Below are positions 8,216 to 18,296 of a stretch of DNA of 23,247 nucleotides, in pieces (position 1 is the first letter of the stretch; every line of letters begins with the position of its first letter). Source of the DNA: an uncultured Collinsella sp. GTDB lineage: Bacteria; Actinomycetota; Coriobacteriia; Coriobacteriales; Coriobacteriaceae. A program made the translations under genes and the position numbers. The notes beneath the pieces were generated by a model. The model was not told the origin of the DNA and searched no databases. It saw nothing but the letters and a program-made list of their open reading frames with translations. The DNA lies in the NCBI GenBank assembly GCA_934617135.1, contig CAKTUC010000016.1, positions 1-23,247 on the forward strand, in the 5' to 3' direction.

Positions 8216-8236
8216 GTAGTTGAACAAACGTATTCG

Positions 8237-8264
8237 AGTATACACGCCACGACCTTGGCTGCAA
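8237..8264 (-). promoter_or_regulatory. Sigma-70-type promoter of rplS
   Basis: On the minus strand TTGCAG (8259-8264) and TATACT (8237-8242) are separated by 16 bases; reading the -35 as CTTGCA gives 17. The predicted start is about 8230. It lies between the secreted-protein gene and rplS, giving rplS independent transcription. Confidence 0.7.
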
Positions 8265-8292
8265 GAACTATTTTGCCCGTGCGCAAAAAGAC

Positions 8293-8323
8293 AAAAACGC
8301 GCACTCTTTCTGCACTTATGCGC
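8293..8323 (-). terminator. Possible weak terminator of the secreted-protein gene
   Basis: GCGCA (stop codon region) and TGCGC arms enclose a 15-base loop and are followed by GTTTTT on the minus strand. An alternative GTGCGC/GCGCAC hairpin just downstream has a T-rich loop. The stem is only 5 bp, so termination here would be inefficient; no better candidate exists before the rplS promoter. Confidence 0.3.
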
Positions 8324-11123
8324 CGTCCGCAGCATCAGTCGTCGGCGTCGTCACGGTCGTTCCGGGCGCGATATAGCCGTATTCGAGCAGCACCGAAAGC
8401 GCATGCTGCTTCCAGGTGGCAAGCTCTTCGTCATTATAGTTGTCATGAGCCCATTCGTTCATCGCGTCCTCGGCGTCTTGGGGCACCAGGTCCTGGCTGT
8501 CCGCCATCAGGTACAGAATGCCTAAGATGTCGAAGTCCTGCTTGGTCATCTCATCCTTGTTTGATGTGCTGATGAGGCCATGATCGATGCCGTAGCGGCA
8601 GATATCGGTCAACACGGTAACAAGGCCCGTAGGAATCGGCGAGGCATCCTTCGCGGCAGCAGGCGCGGTGCCATCAGTCAATGCAGCGGCATCGTCGCTC
8701 GCCGGAGCAGACTCGGCCGCGTTCGCTTCGGAAGCGGCCTGCTCTCCCTGGGCAGGAGCCGTGCTATCCGTCGTTGCCGAAGAATCCCCCGAAGAAACGG
8801 ACGCAACGCTCACCGGCGTCTCGACCACGGTCGTCATCGGGTCGACCGGTGCGGGTGCAGCGATGACCTCGGCCCAATCGGAATACACGCCGTCAATAAA
8901 GGCGCGAACATGGAAGGTGCCCGGTTGCGAGATGGTCATCGTGCCGTCTGTCGCGACCGAAATGCCCTTACTCTCGAGCTCCTGGGCCTCCCAGCTGCAG
9001 ACTCTATCGACTTCCTTGCCCGTCGTGTCATAGACCGTAGCCGTCAGGCCTTCGATGCCGTTGAGATTTTCCTCGACGCCGACGACAGTCTGTGCCGAGC
9101 CCTCGAGTTTGATGCTGCCGTTAAACGGCTCGGGCGCCACGTCACTTACCTTATATTTGTAGGCCGCGGCGTCGATCTCGTCATTGGTCGAGACATGCCC
9201 GTTCACGTCCACATAGGTATCCTCGGGGATAAAGTACTTTACGTAGGCGGTGCCGGCCTTTTTACCTACCACGACTTGTTCGTGGGTGACAGGGTCGGTC
9301 TGGATCTCGATGACGTCGGACTTACATTCCTTGCCCTTTTTATCGACCACGCGCCAGTCGCCCGACGACTTCACAAAGCCGTAGTAGTCAACATCGTCCT
9401 CGTCCCTTGCACGCACGCGATAGGAAGAGATGGGATCTTCCTCTCCCACCGTAAGCTTTCGGGTTTTATCGGTCTGCAGCGACACGAGAATCTTGGAGAT
9501 GGGCTTAATAGGCTGCGGCGTGCCCAACTGCGTATCGACCGTCACCGACTCAAACGACAGATTGGAACCCGTAATGGACATGGGATAGGTCGCGGCCATG
9601 TCGTTGAGCACGTTGCACGTGCGCGGGGCGCCACCGTTGCGCGAAGGAACCTCGCGATCGGCCAGGACCGAATTCCAATCGATGGCGCGCACCATGTGGT
9701 TGTTGGTGCGATACGACCAGCTCGTGACGTTTCCGGCTGTGGTATCGTAGCCGTCGTCGCCACGATGGGCGATTGAACGCAGGAACAGATTCTGCACGGC
9801 GTCGGTCGACTGATCGCCAAAGGTGGTGTAGAACGAGCCCTGGTCATAACCGGCGGTATGGAACTCCTGCACGGCGGCGTTATCGTCGTAGCACTCGCCG
9901 TTCATGTTAAAGATGATCACGTCGAACGTCACGCCCACCGGCTGGTCATAGTCCTCGGACAGCGTCGTGGTAGAACTCGTCTGCTTGCTGTTGACCTGCG
10001 TATGCGCCGGAATCGTCATATTGACGGTGACCGACTGATTGTCCGTTGTGGTAATCGACTGTTCCTCGGTTTTGCTTGCCTCCCACAGCTGGGACATGGT
10101 GGTTTCGGCCGAAAACGAGGTCTCGATCTCCTCGCTCGCTGTTGCGGGCACGCCCAGCGACTCCTTGAGGCTCACCGATGCGCCCCACGAGCCGCCTTTG
10201 GAATACGATGCGGATTTAGAAGTGCTCGTGCCGACCGTCTCCTCGGTACCGCGGGCGAGCGTGATGCTCTGCGAGGCGTCCTCATAGCCGACGTTGAGCG
10301 CCGAGGTAACGAGCTCCTGCTCAGTCTTAGAATCGACAAAGGAATAGCCCGGCGCGTCCTCGGGCGCACAGTTAAGCTTGTTCACGCTGTTGAGCTGCTG
10401 AACTCTAAAGTTATAGAACGCGATGCCAAAGCCATTGAAATCGTACTGGTAGGTACCGCCGAGCTTGTCCACGCACGCGATGGTGGCATAGATCACGTCT
10501 TGCTCGCTCGTGTCTTGCGACAGGCCGTCGAGTGGCACGTATTTACGAAAATCCTCGCCGGTCAGCTTGTGGCCGATGCAGTCGGCGATATCTTCGGTCA
10601 GGCGCTCATAGACCGCGTTCAGGCCTTTCGCCGACGTCAGGCCACTTTGAATGGACTTGTCGGCGCCGTCAGAATGCTCGCCGTTGCCGCCTGAAAGCGC
10701 ATCATACAGATAGATGTAGTGACCCTTACCGAAGTCCTTCTCAAAGCCCTTGCCGGCGTGGTCCCAGTACAAAAAGTCCTTGGAATCGTCGCCTCCGCCA
10801 TAGCCAAGGATGTTATAGGCAAGCGATGCCCAGTTGGGCAGCACCTTTTTGACGGCGGCCGTGTAGAACGAGACGTTGTCGTACATCGAGGTACGGCCCT
10901 CGAGCTTGCCGTCATCGATATCTACAAACGTGCAGTCGCGATCGTTGACCGTAATGGTGAGCGGGTTGACCACGTCACCATAGAGCTCGTCGCGCGAATC
11001 ATCCTGAAGGGCAAAACCGGCTGTCGGCATCCCGCAAAGCGCCGTGACCGCAACGACCACCCAGCACAGGGTCATCTGTGCTCCCCGACGCGCTCGTTGC
11101 AAATACCTGGTGAGGTTTTTCAT
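8316..11123 (-). CDS. Large secreted protein with aerolysin/ETX-like beta segment and Ig-like domains
   Basis: A 935-residue protein of unproven function. Residues 1-38 form a signal peptide: basic N-region, hydrophobic TLCWVVVAVTALCG, likely cleavage after PTAGFA. Residues 40-275 are an unrecognised domain. Residues about 278-405 are strongly Ser/Thr-rich with alternating polar and nonpolar residues (SASYSKGGSWGASVSL, TSFSAETTMSQLWEAS, TVNMTIPAHTQVNSKQ), the look of the membrane-inserting strands of aerolysin/ETX-MTX2 beta pore-forming proteins. After a linking region come two bacterial Ig-like domains (about 543-660 and 668-756), an Ala/Ser/Thr-rich linker (760-828) and a compact C-terminal domain (about 829-918). 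There is no LPXTG or C-terminal membrane segment, so it is probably released. The ATG at 11123 has GGGAGGA upstream; open frame beyond it runs into the ppdK terminator. The pore-forming assignment is by pattern only. It could instead be an adhesin-like surface protein. Confidence 0.93.
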   Translation of the reverse strand: MKNLTRYLQRARRGAQMTLCWVVVAVTALCGMPTAGFALQDDSRDELYGDVVNPLTITVNDRDCTFVDIDDGKLEGRTSMYDNVSFYTAAVKKVLPNWASLAYNILGYGGGDDSKDFLYWDHAGKGFEKDFGKGHYIYLYDALSGGNGEHSDGADKSIQSGLTSAKGLNAVYERLTEDIADCIGHKLTGEDFRKYVPLDGLSQDTSEQDVIYATIACVDKLGGTYQYDFNGFGIAFYNFRVQQLNSVNKLNCAPEDAPGYSFVDSKTEQELVTSALNVGYEDASQSITLARGTEETVGTSTSKSASYSKGGSWGASVSLKESLGVPATASEEIETSFSAETTMSQLWEASKTEEQSITTTDNQSVTVNMTIPAHTQVNSKQTSSTTTLSEDYDQPVGVTFDVIIFNMNGECYDDNAAVQEFHTAGYDQGSFYTTFGDQSTDAVQNLFLRSIAHRGDDGYDTTAGNVTSWSYRTNNHMVRAIDWNSVLADREVPSRNGGAPRTCNVLNDMAATYPMSITGSNLSFESVTVDTQLGTPQPIKPISKILVSLQTDKTRKLTVGEEDPISSYRVRARDEDDVDYYGFVKSSGDWRVVDKKGKECKSDVIEIQTDPVTHEQVVVGKKAGTAYVKYFIPEDTYVDVNGHVSTNDEIDAAAYKYKVSDVAPEPFNGSIKLEGSAQTVVGVEENLNGIEGLTATVYDTTGKEVDRVCSWEAQELESKGISVATDGTMTISQPGTFHVRAFIDGVYSDWAEVIAAPAPVDPMTTVVETPVSVASVSSGDSSATTDSTAPAQGEQAASEANAAESAPASDDAAALTDGTAPAAAKDASPIPTGLVTVLTDICRYGIDHGLISTSNKDEMTKQDFDILGILYLMADSQDLVPQDAEDAMNEWAHDNYNDEELATWKQHALSVLLEYGYIAPGTTVTTPTTDAADGA

Positions 11124-11143
11124 CGCAGTCCTCCCGTCAGTTG

Positions 11144-11155
11144 CCAATGTATTGG
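11144..11155. promoter_or_regulatory. CCAAT-type palindrome before the secreted-protein gene
   Basis: CCAATGTATTGG is a palindrome at 10 of 12 positions, in the roughly 40-base gap between the ppdK terminator and the secreted-protein ATG. No convincing -35/-10 pair is visible in that gap. It may be an operator or chance; position is the only support. Confidence 0.25.
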
Positions 11156-11163
11156 ACCAACGT

Positions 11164-11198
11164 AAAACGCCGCCGCGTCCACAGGGGGCGCGGCGGCG
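11164..11198 (-). terminator. Intrinsic terminator after ppdK
   Basis: On the minus strand CGCCGCCGCG pairs with CGCGGCGGCG (10 bp, all G-C) around an 11-base loop, followed by TTTT. It lies 40 bases downstream of the ppdK stop. It should insulate the secreted-protein gene from ppdK transcription. Confidence 0.85.
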
Positions 11199-11238
11199 CG
11201 AAGGGGGGCATAAAAGGCGCAAATGGAACGCGACTCGG

Positions 11239-13989
<2,751 letters not shown>

Positions 13990-14064
13990 GATACTTCCCC
14001 TTCCATGCGCTCTCGCGCACGACCGTGGTAACGAATCGACCCGCCGGATGCGGGCCGTGAGGGA

Positions 14065-14093
14065 ACTATACGGCGGGATTTGAACGGGCTTGA
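14065..14093 (-). promoter_or_regulatory. Candidate proximal ppdK promoter with weak -35
   Basis: TATAGT (14065-14070) is a good -10 on the minus strand, but the hexamer 17 bases upstream (TCAAGC) is a poor -35. A strong -10 with a weak -35, and phased repeats 40-90 bases further upstream, would fit an activator-dependent promoter. This is inference. Confidence 0.4.
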
Positions 14094-14111
14094 GCAGAGG
14101 ATGCGCGGTTT

Positions 14112-14159
14112 GGTAAACGTGCTAAAACCTGCGGTAAACGGTAGGTAAAGGTGGTTACC
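14112..14159. repeat. Phased GGTAAACG/GGTAAAG tandem sites upstream of ppdK
   Basis: GGTAAACG occurs at 14112-14119 and 14133-14140, GGTAAAG at 14144-14150 and GGTTACC at 14153-14159. The first two are 21 bases apart and the next 11 bases further, about two and one helical turns, so they face the same side of the DNA. They lie about 55-100 bases upstream of the proximal start, a typical activator position. Confidence 0.5.
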
Positions 14160-14199
14160 TTATGAAGATACCACTACAACGTAATTGCAGGTCAAAAAC

Positions 14200-14227
14200 G
14201 GTATAAACTGCTAAAACGCTTTAGCAA
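14200..14227 (-). promoter_or_regulatory. Candidate distal ppdK promoter overlapped by LacI-type operator
   Basis: On the minus strand TTGCTA (14222-14227) and TATACC (14200-14205) are 16 bases apart. The palindrome TGCTAAAACGCTTTAGCA (14209-14226; 16 of 18 positions symmetric, central CG) covers the -35 and spacer. Palindromes with a central CG and A/T-rich arms are typical of LacI/CcpA-family operators, so repression by such a protein is inferred. Confidence 0.45.
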
Positions 14228-14279
14228 ATAGGCCAATAAAAAATGATATTGAACGTTGCGAAAATGCTCAATTGCCAGG

Positions 14280-14310
14280 TGGGACAAATCTATCAGAAGT
14301 ATTTGTCCCA
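14280..14310. repeat. 10-bp perfect inverted repeat downstream of ppsR
   Basis: TGGGACAAAT (14280-14289) and ATTTGTCCCA (14301-14310) are perfect complements with an 11-base loop. On the minus strand the T run precedes rather than follows the hairpin, so it is not a standard terminator, although it sits about 20 bases after the ppsR stop. It may be a dispersed intergenic repeat or a processing/stabilising hairpin at the end of the glyQ-glyS-ppsR message. Confidence 0.6.
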
Positions 14311-14330
14311 AAAAGACTGCTCAGCGATTG

Positions 14331-15191
14331 CTACTGCTGCGCGCGGCGGGCCCTTGCTTCTTGGATCTCCTCCAGATGAGCGATGATCTCGGAGGCACTC
14401 TCCTCGATCGCCTTGCCGTCGGTGCGCACCACAAAACAACCCAGACGTTTCATGAGGGCACGAGCCTCCTCGAGCTCGCTGCGTACACTCTCGGGCTCGG
14501 CATAGGAGCCGGCAACGGCACGGGCATAGTCGTCGCCCAGGCGGCTATCGCGAATCTCGGAAATCACATCGACGGACGAAATCAGACCAAACAACCGCAT
14601 CGGGTCGACCTCGTAAATCGACTTCGGCGGCTCCATGCCATGGGCCAACGGAACATTGGCAACCTTGTAACCCTGGTAGGCCAAATACATCGACAGCGGC
14701 GTCTTGGACGTGCGCGACACGCCCAGCAGCACGATATCGGCACCCGACAGATCATCGCAGCCGCGCCCGTCATCGTGCTCGACAAAGTACTCCATGGCCT
14801 CGATACGATGGAAATACCGGTCATCGGTCTTGTGAATCACGCCCGCAATGCCCTTGGGCGGCGTACCGATGAGGGAAGACAGCACCGCAAGCGTCGGGCC
14901 GATCAGGTCGACCGAGCGAATATGCAGCATGCCCAAGTAGTCGAGCACGCGAGCACGAAGCGCCGGGTCGACGATGGTATGGAACACGGCGATATCGCGA
15001 TGGTCGGCATCGATTCGCGGGCCCACAAACGACTTCACCTGCTCCACCGAGGTCACCTTGGGCAGACGTAAAACACGAAAAGCCCCTTCATCAAATTGCC
15101 CGGACGCCGCAAGCACCACCTCACAAGCGGTATCACCGAGCGAGTCGGAGATAACGATAACGGTGGGACGAGCGGTGACCGGGCAATCCAT
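14331..15191 (-). CDS. ppsR: PPDK regulatory protein (DUF299 kinase-pyrophosphorylase)
   Basis: DUF299 proteins are bifunctional: they inactivate PPDK (or PEP synthase) by ADP-dependent phosphorylation of a Thr next to the catalytic His, and reverse this by phosphate-dependent dephosphorylation. The 286-residue frame has the N-terminal VIVISDSLGDTA motif (11-22) and the P-loop-like GVSRTSKTP (157-165), both diagnostic. Its substrate here is almost certainly the neighbouring PPDK, where the target would be Thr476. The ATG at 15191 has GGAG six bases upstream. It follows glyS by 34 bases without a terminator, so it is probably cotranscribed with glyQ-glyS, whereas ppdK has its own control region. 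Regulator and target may thus be expressed independently. Confidence 0.95.
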   Translation of the reverse strand: MDCPVTARPTVIVISDSLGDTACEVVLAASGQFDEGAFRVLRLPKVTSVEQVKSFVGPRIDADHRDIAVFHTIVDPALRARVLDYLGMLHIRSVDLIGPTLAVLSSLIGTPPKGIAGVIHKTDDRYFHRIEAMEYFVEHDDGRGCDDLSGADIVLLGVSRTSKTPLSMYLAYQGYKVANVPLAHGMEPPKSIYEVDPMRLFGLISSVDVISEIRDSRLGDDYARAVAGSYAEPESVRSELEEARALMKRLGCFVVRTDGKAIEESASEIIAHLEEIQEARARRAQQ

Positions 15192-15225
15192 GCGGGGCTC
15201 CTTTTGCGCCTATGCGCAGGCTAGC

Positions 15226-17322
15226 TTACTTTTTGCGGGCAAGCTCACCAATGTTGGCGATGCCGGAGAAAACGGCCTCGAAGCGGTTGAGCAGCTTAAG
15301 GCGATTATCGCGAAGCTGCTCGTCCTTGTCCATGACCATAACCTCGTCAAAGAAACGGTCGATGGGGGCACGCAGGGCGGCCAGAGCGGCAAATGCGGCA
15401 GGGTAATCCTCGGCAGCAAGGGCGGCATCGACGGCAGTCTGAGCGGCCTCGGAGGCGTCGGCAAGCGCAAGCTCGACCTCGCCCATCAGGCTGCGGTCGT
15501 ACTCCGCACCCAGCTCGGGCTTGGAGATATGCGCGGCGCGGGCGTAGGCAGTCGCCAGGTTGTCGAAGGTTTCGGCGTCGTTCTTGCGGGCCTCGTCGAG
15601 GGCGGCGCAGCGGGCGAAGAAGACCGACGGGGCAATGATGTGCACCGCGGAGACGGCGGCAACGGTATCGGCCGGGACCTTCTCGTCACGGGCCATGCTC
15701 ACCAGACGACCGTGGAAGAAGTCGCGGACCTGCTGGGCAACCTCGGCGGCGTCAAACTCAATGCCCTGCTCGCTATAGAGCTCGAGCGCAAAGTCGATGA
15801 GCGACGTGGGGTCAATCGGCAGACGATCGCGCAGGATGTTGATGATGCCGATGGCGGCACGGCGCAGCGCGTAGGGGTCCGAAGAGCCGGTCGGGGGCTC
15901 GCCGATGGCAAAGATGCCGGCGATGGTATCGAGCTTGTCGGCGCAGGCCACGATGCAGCCAGCGGTGCCCTCGGGCAGCTCGTCACCGGCAAAGCGGGGA
16001 CGATAGTGATCGCGGATGGCGTGGGCGACCTCGTCGTTCTCCCCCATCGCGGTGGCGTAGTAACCGCCCATCACGCCCTGCTGGCTCGTGAACTCGACGA
16101 CGGCGTTGGAAACCAGGTCGGCCTTGCACAGGTGCGCGGCGCGGCCAGCATCGGCGGCCAGGTGGGCGCCCAGATGGGCCTCACGGGCAATAGCGAGCGC
16201 GAGCTGTTCAATGCGCTCGGACTTAGCAAGCACGCTGCCGAGCTTCTCCTGGAAGGCGACCTTGGCCAGACGCTCACGGAACTCGTCGAGGGAGATCTTC
16301 AGATCCTCCTCGTAGAAGAACTTAGCGTCGTCCAGGCGGGCGCGCACGACGCGCTCGTTGCCGTCGATCACGTGCTCGGCGTTCTCGGGCTTGCTGTTCG
16401 AGACAACCACGAACTCACGCGTCAGCTTGCCATCACCGTCATAAATCGGGAAGTAGCGCTGGTTGGTGAGCATAGACTCGCAAATGATCTCGTGCGGAAC
16501 CTTGAGGAACTCCTCGTCGAAGGTTCCGACGAGGACCGTCGGCCACTCGCAGAGGTTGATGACCTCCTCGAAGACCTTCTTGGGCGTGTCGACATGGCAG
16601 CCGGGACGAGCGGCCTCGACCTCGGCAATACCGGCGAGGATGGCCTCGCGGCGGCGCTCGGCGGAAAGTACGCCGGCACCCTCGAGCACCTGCTCGTAGA
16701 CGGCGGGGCTGGCGACCACGTGGTCACCGGGACCCAGGACACGATGGCCGCGCGTGGTGTTGCCGCTCGTCACATCGGCAAACGAAACGGGCACGACGTC
16801 CTCGCCCAGAAGGCAGCAGATCCAGCGGACCGGACGAACGAACGTGGCGTGCTCGTGGCCCCAGCGCTGAGAGCGGTAGTTGGGCCACTGCAGGCCGGCG
16901 ATGGTCTTCTCGCACAGGGCCGTCAGGATCGGTGTGGCCGGGGCGGAAGGAATGTTCTTCTCGGCAAAGACGTACTCGCGACCGTCGGTGTCCTCACGAC
17001 GGACCAGATCCTCGGCAGCCACGCCGCACTTACGGGCAAAGCCCTGGGCGGCCTTGGTGGCGTTACCGTCGGCGTCGAAGGCGATGTTGGCCGCGGGGCC
17101 GCGCTTGACCTCGTGGACCTCATCGGTCGCAGTGGCGACATCGGCAACGAGCGCGGCAAGACGACGCGGGCTCGAGATCACGCGGACCTCCCCGTGGGCC
17201 AGACCGGCCTCGTCGAGACCCTTGGCGATCATGGTGCCAAGCTGCTTGACGGCATTGTTCAGCGGTGCAGAGGGCATTTCCTCCGTACCGATCTCAAACA
17301 GGAAATCCTTAGCGTCTGCCAT
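15226..17322 (-). CDS. glyS: Glycyl-tRNA synthetase beta subunit
   Basis: The beta subunit of the bacterial two-subunit (alpha2beta2) glycyl-tRNA synthetase binds tRNA and supports charging with glycine. The 698-residue frame begins with FLFEIGTEEMPSAPL (7-21), the usual beta-subunit N-terminus. It contains RFVRP-like TFVRPVRW (160-167) and MLTNQRYFP (284-292). The HD-like block carries CKADLVSNAVVEFTSQQG and MGGYYA (399-423), and a C-terminal DALR-type anticodon-binding region follows the SDPYALRRAAIGIINILR stretch. It starts 3 bases after the glyQ stop, so translation is probably coupled. Length is normal and nothing appears broken. Confidence 0.98.
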   Translation of the reverse strand: MADAKDFLFEIGTEEMPSAPLNNAVKQLGTMIAKGLDEAGLAHGEVRVISSPRRLAALVADVATATDEVHEVKRGPAANIAFDADGNATKAAQGFARKCGVAAEDLVRREDTDGREYVFAEKNIPSAPATPILTALCEKTIAGLQWPNYRSQRWGHEHATFVRPVRWICCLLGEDVVPVSFADVTSGNTTRGHRVLGPGDHVVASPAVYEQVLEGAGVLSAERRREAILAGIAEVEAARPGCHVDTPKKVFEEVINLCEWPTVLVGTFDEEFLKVPHEIICESMLTNQRYFPIYDGDGKLTREFVVVSNSKPENAEHVIDGNERVVRARLDDAKFFYEEDLKISLDEFRERLAKVAFQEKLGSVLAKSERIEQLALAIAREAHLGAHLAADAGRAAHLCKADLVSNAVVEFTSQQGVMGGYYATAMGENDEVAHAIRDHYRPRFAGDELPEGTAGCIVACADKLDTIAGIFAIGEPPTGSSDPYALRRAAIGIINILRDRLPIDPTSLIDFALELYSEQGIEFDAAEVAQQVRDFFHGRLVSMARDEKVPADTVAAVSAVHIIAPSVFFARCAALDEARKNDAETFDNLATAYARAAHISKPELGAEYDRSLMGEVELALADASEAAQTAVDAALAAEDYPAAFAALAALRAPIDRFFDEVMVMDKDEQLRDNRLKLLNRFEAVFSGIANIGELARKK

Positions 17323-17325
17323 GGC

Positions 17326-18237
17326 TTACGCCACCTCGCCTTCCTGGTCGGCATTCTCGTTAATTCCGGCGACCTCGGCCATGTAGGCCTCGCAGCACGC
17401 CTTGGCGACGGCGCGGACGCGCAGGATGTAGTTGGCGCGCTCGACTGCGGACAGCGCACCGCGGGCATCGAGCAGGTTGAAGGCATGGCTGCACTTCATG
17501 ACGCAGTCGTATGCCGGCAGCGGCAGCTTGCGCTCCAGGCAGGAGTGGCACTCGGCCTCGTAGTCGTCAAACTTCTGACGCATCATCTCGACGTTGGCGA
17601 CCTCAAAGTTGTAGGCGCTGAACTCGCGCTCGTTCTCCAGGAACACGTCGCCGTAGGTCATGGGCGTGCCGTCGGGCAGGTAGCTCCACACCAGGTCGTA
17701 AACGGAGTTGACGCCCTGTGCGTACATAGCGATGCGCTCCAGGCCATAGGTGATCTCGACGGGCACGGGATCGACCTCGATGCCGCCCACCTGCTGGAAG
17801 TACGTAAACTGTGTGACCTCCATGCCATTGAGCCAGACCTCCCAGCCAAGGCCCCAGGCGCCGAGCGTCGGGCTCTCCCAGTCGTCCTCAACAAAGCGGA
17901 CGTCATGGTCGTTGGGGTCCAGGCCGATGGCGGCCAGCGAACCCAGGTAGAGCTCCTGGGCGTTGACCGGCGAGGGCTTGATGAGCACCTGGAACTGATA
18001 ATAGTGCTGCATGCGGTTGGGGTTCTCGCCGTAGCGGCCGTCGGCGGGACGGCGGCAGGGCTGCGCATAGCAGGTGCGCCACTCGGCGGGACCAAGCGAG
18101 CGCAGCGTGGTCGCGGTATGGAAGGTACCGGCACCGACCTCGGAGTCATAGGGCTGCATAATGACGCAGCCCTGCTCGCCCCAGTACTGCTGGAGGCGCA
18201 GGATGATGTCTTGGAAGGAAAGCGGTGAAGCGTTCAT
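17326..18237 (-). CDS. glyQ: Glycyl-tRNA synthetase alpha subunit
   Basis: The alpha subunit carries the class II catalytic core that activates glycine. Signature segments are [20 protein letters not shown] (about 28-47), [20 protein letters not shown] (about 56-75), [18 protein letters not shown] and [20 protein letters not shown]. The 303-residue length is typical. The ATG at 18237 is preceded by GAGGGG and a closer AGAGG. It lies about 60 bases after the lepB stop; a TATAGT hexamer (18284-18289) is in this gap but lacks a good -35, so transcription may continue from the rpsP operon. No T-box-like leader fits in the available space. Downstream glyS is almost contiguous. Confidence 0.98.
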   Translation of the reverse strand: MNASPLSFQDIILRLQQYWGEQGCVIMQPYDSEVGAGTFHTATTLRSLGPAEWRTCYAQPCRRPADGRYGENPNRMQHYYQFQVLIKPSPVNAQELYLGSLAAIGLDPNDHDVRFVEDDWESPTLGAWGLGWEVWLNGMEVTQFTYFQQVGGIEVDPVPVEITYGLERIAMYAQGVNSVYDLVWSYLPDGTPMTYGDVFLENEREFSAYNFEVANVEMMRQKFDDYEAECHSCLERKLPLPAYDCVMKCSHAFNLLDARGALSAVERANYILRVRAVAKACCEAYMAEVAGINENADQEGEVA

Positions 18238-18296
18238 GCCTCTAATATCCCCTCGTCGAAACGATTACACGGTTAGGTACTGTACTATAGCGGTTT

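Larger units (their letters stand above)
13990..14330. other. 341-base intergenic control region between ppsR and ppdK
   Basis: No credible protein or RNA gene is visible. On the minus strand it holds a downstream promoter candidate (-10 TATAGT, 14065-14070), helically phased GGTAAA repeats (14112-14159), an upstream promoter candidate with a palindrome over its -35 and spacer (14200-14227), and an inverted repeat near the ppsR end (14280-14310). It is noticeably more AT-rich than the flanking genes from about 14100 to 14310. Each element is listed separately. Confidence 0.6.

Noticed and set aside
14974..18228. Very long plus-strand open frame opposite ppsR, glyS and glyQ
   Set aside because: It is the antisense shadow of GC-rich codon usage in three clearly recognised minus-strand genes. 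It has no family resemblance and a composition typical of a mirror frame.
18238..18296. T-box or other leader riboswitch before glyQ
   Set aside because: Only about 60 bases separate lepB and glyQ, and no T-box motif or antiterminator is visible.
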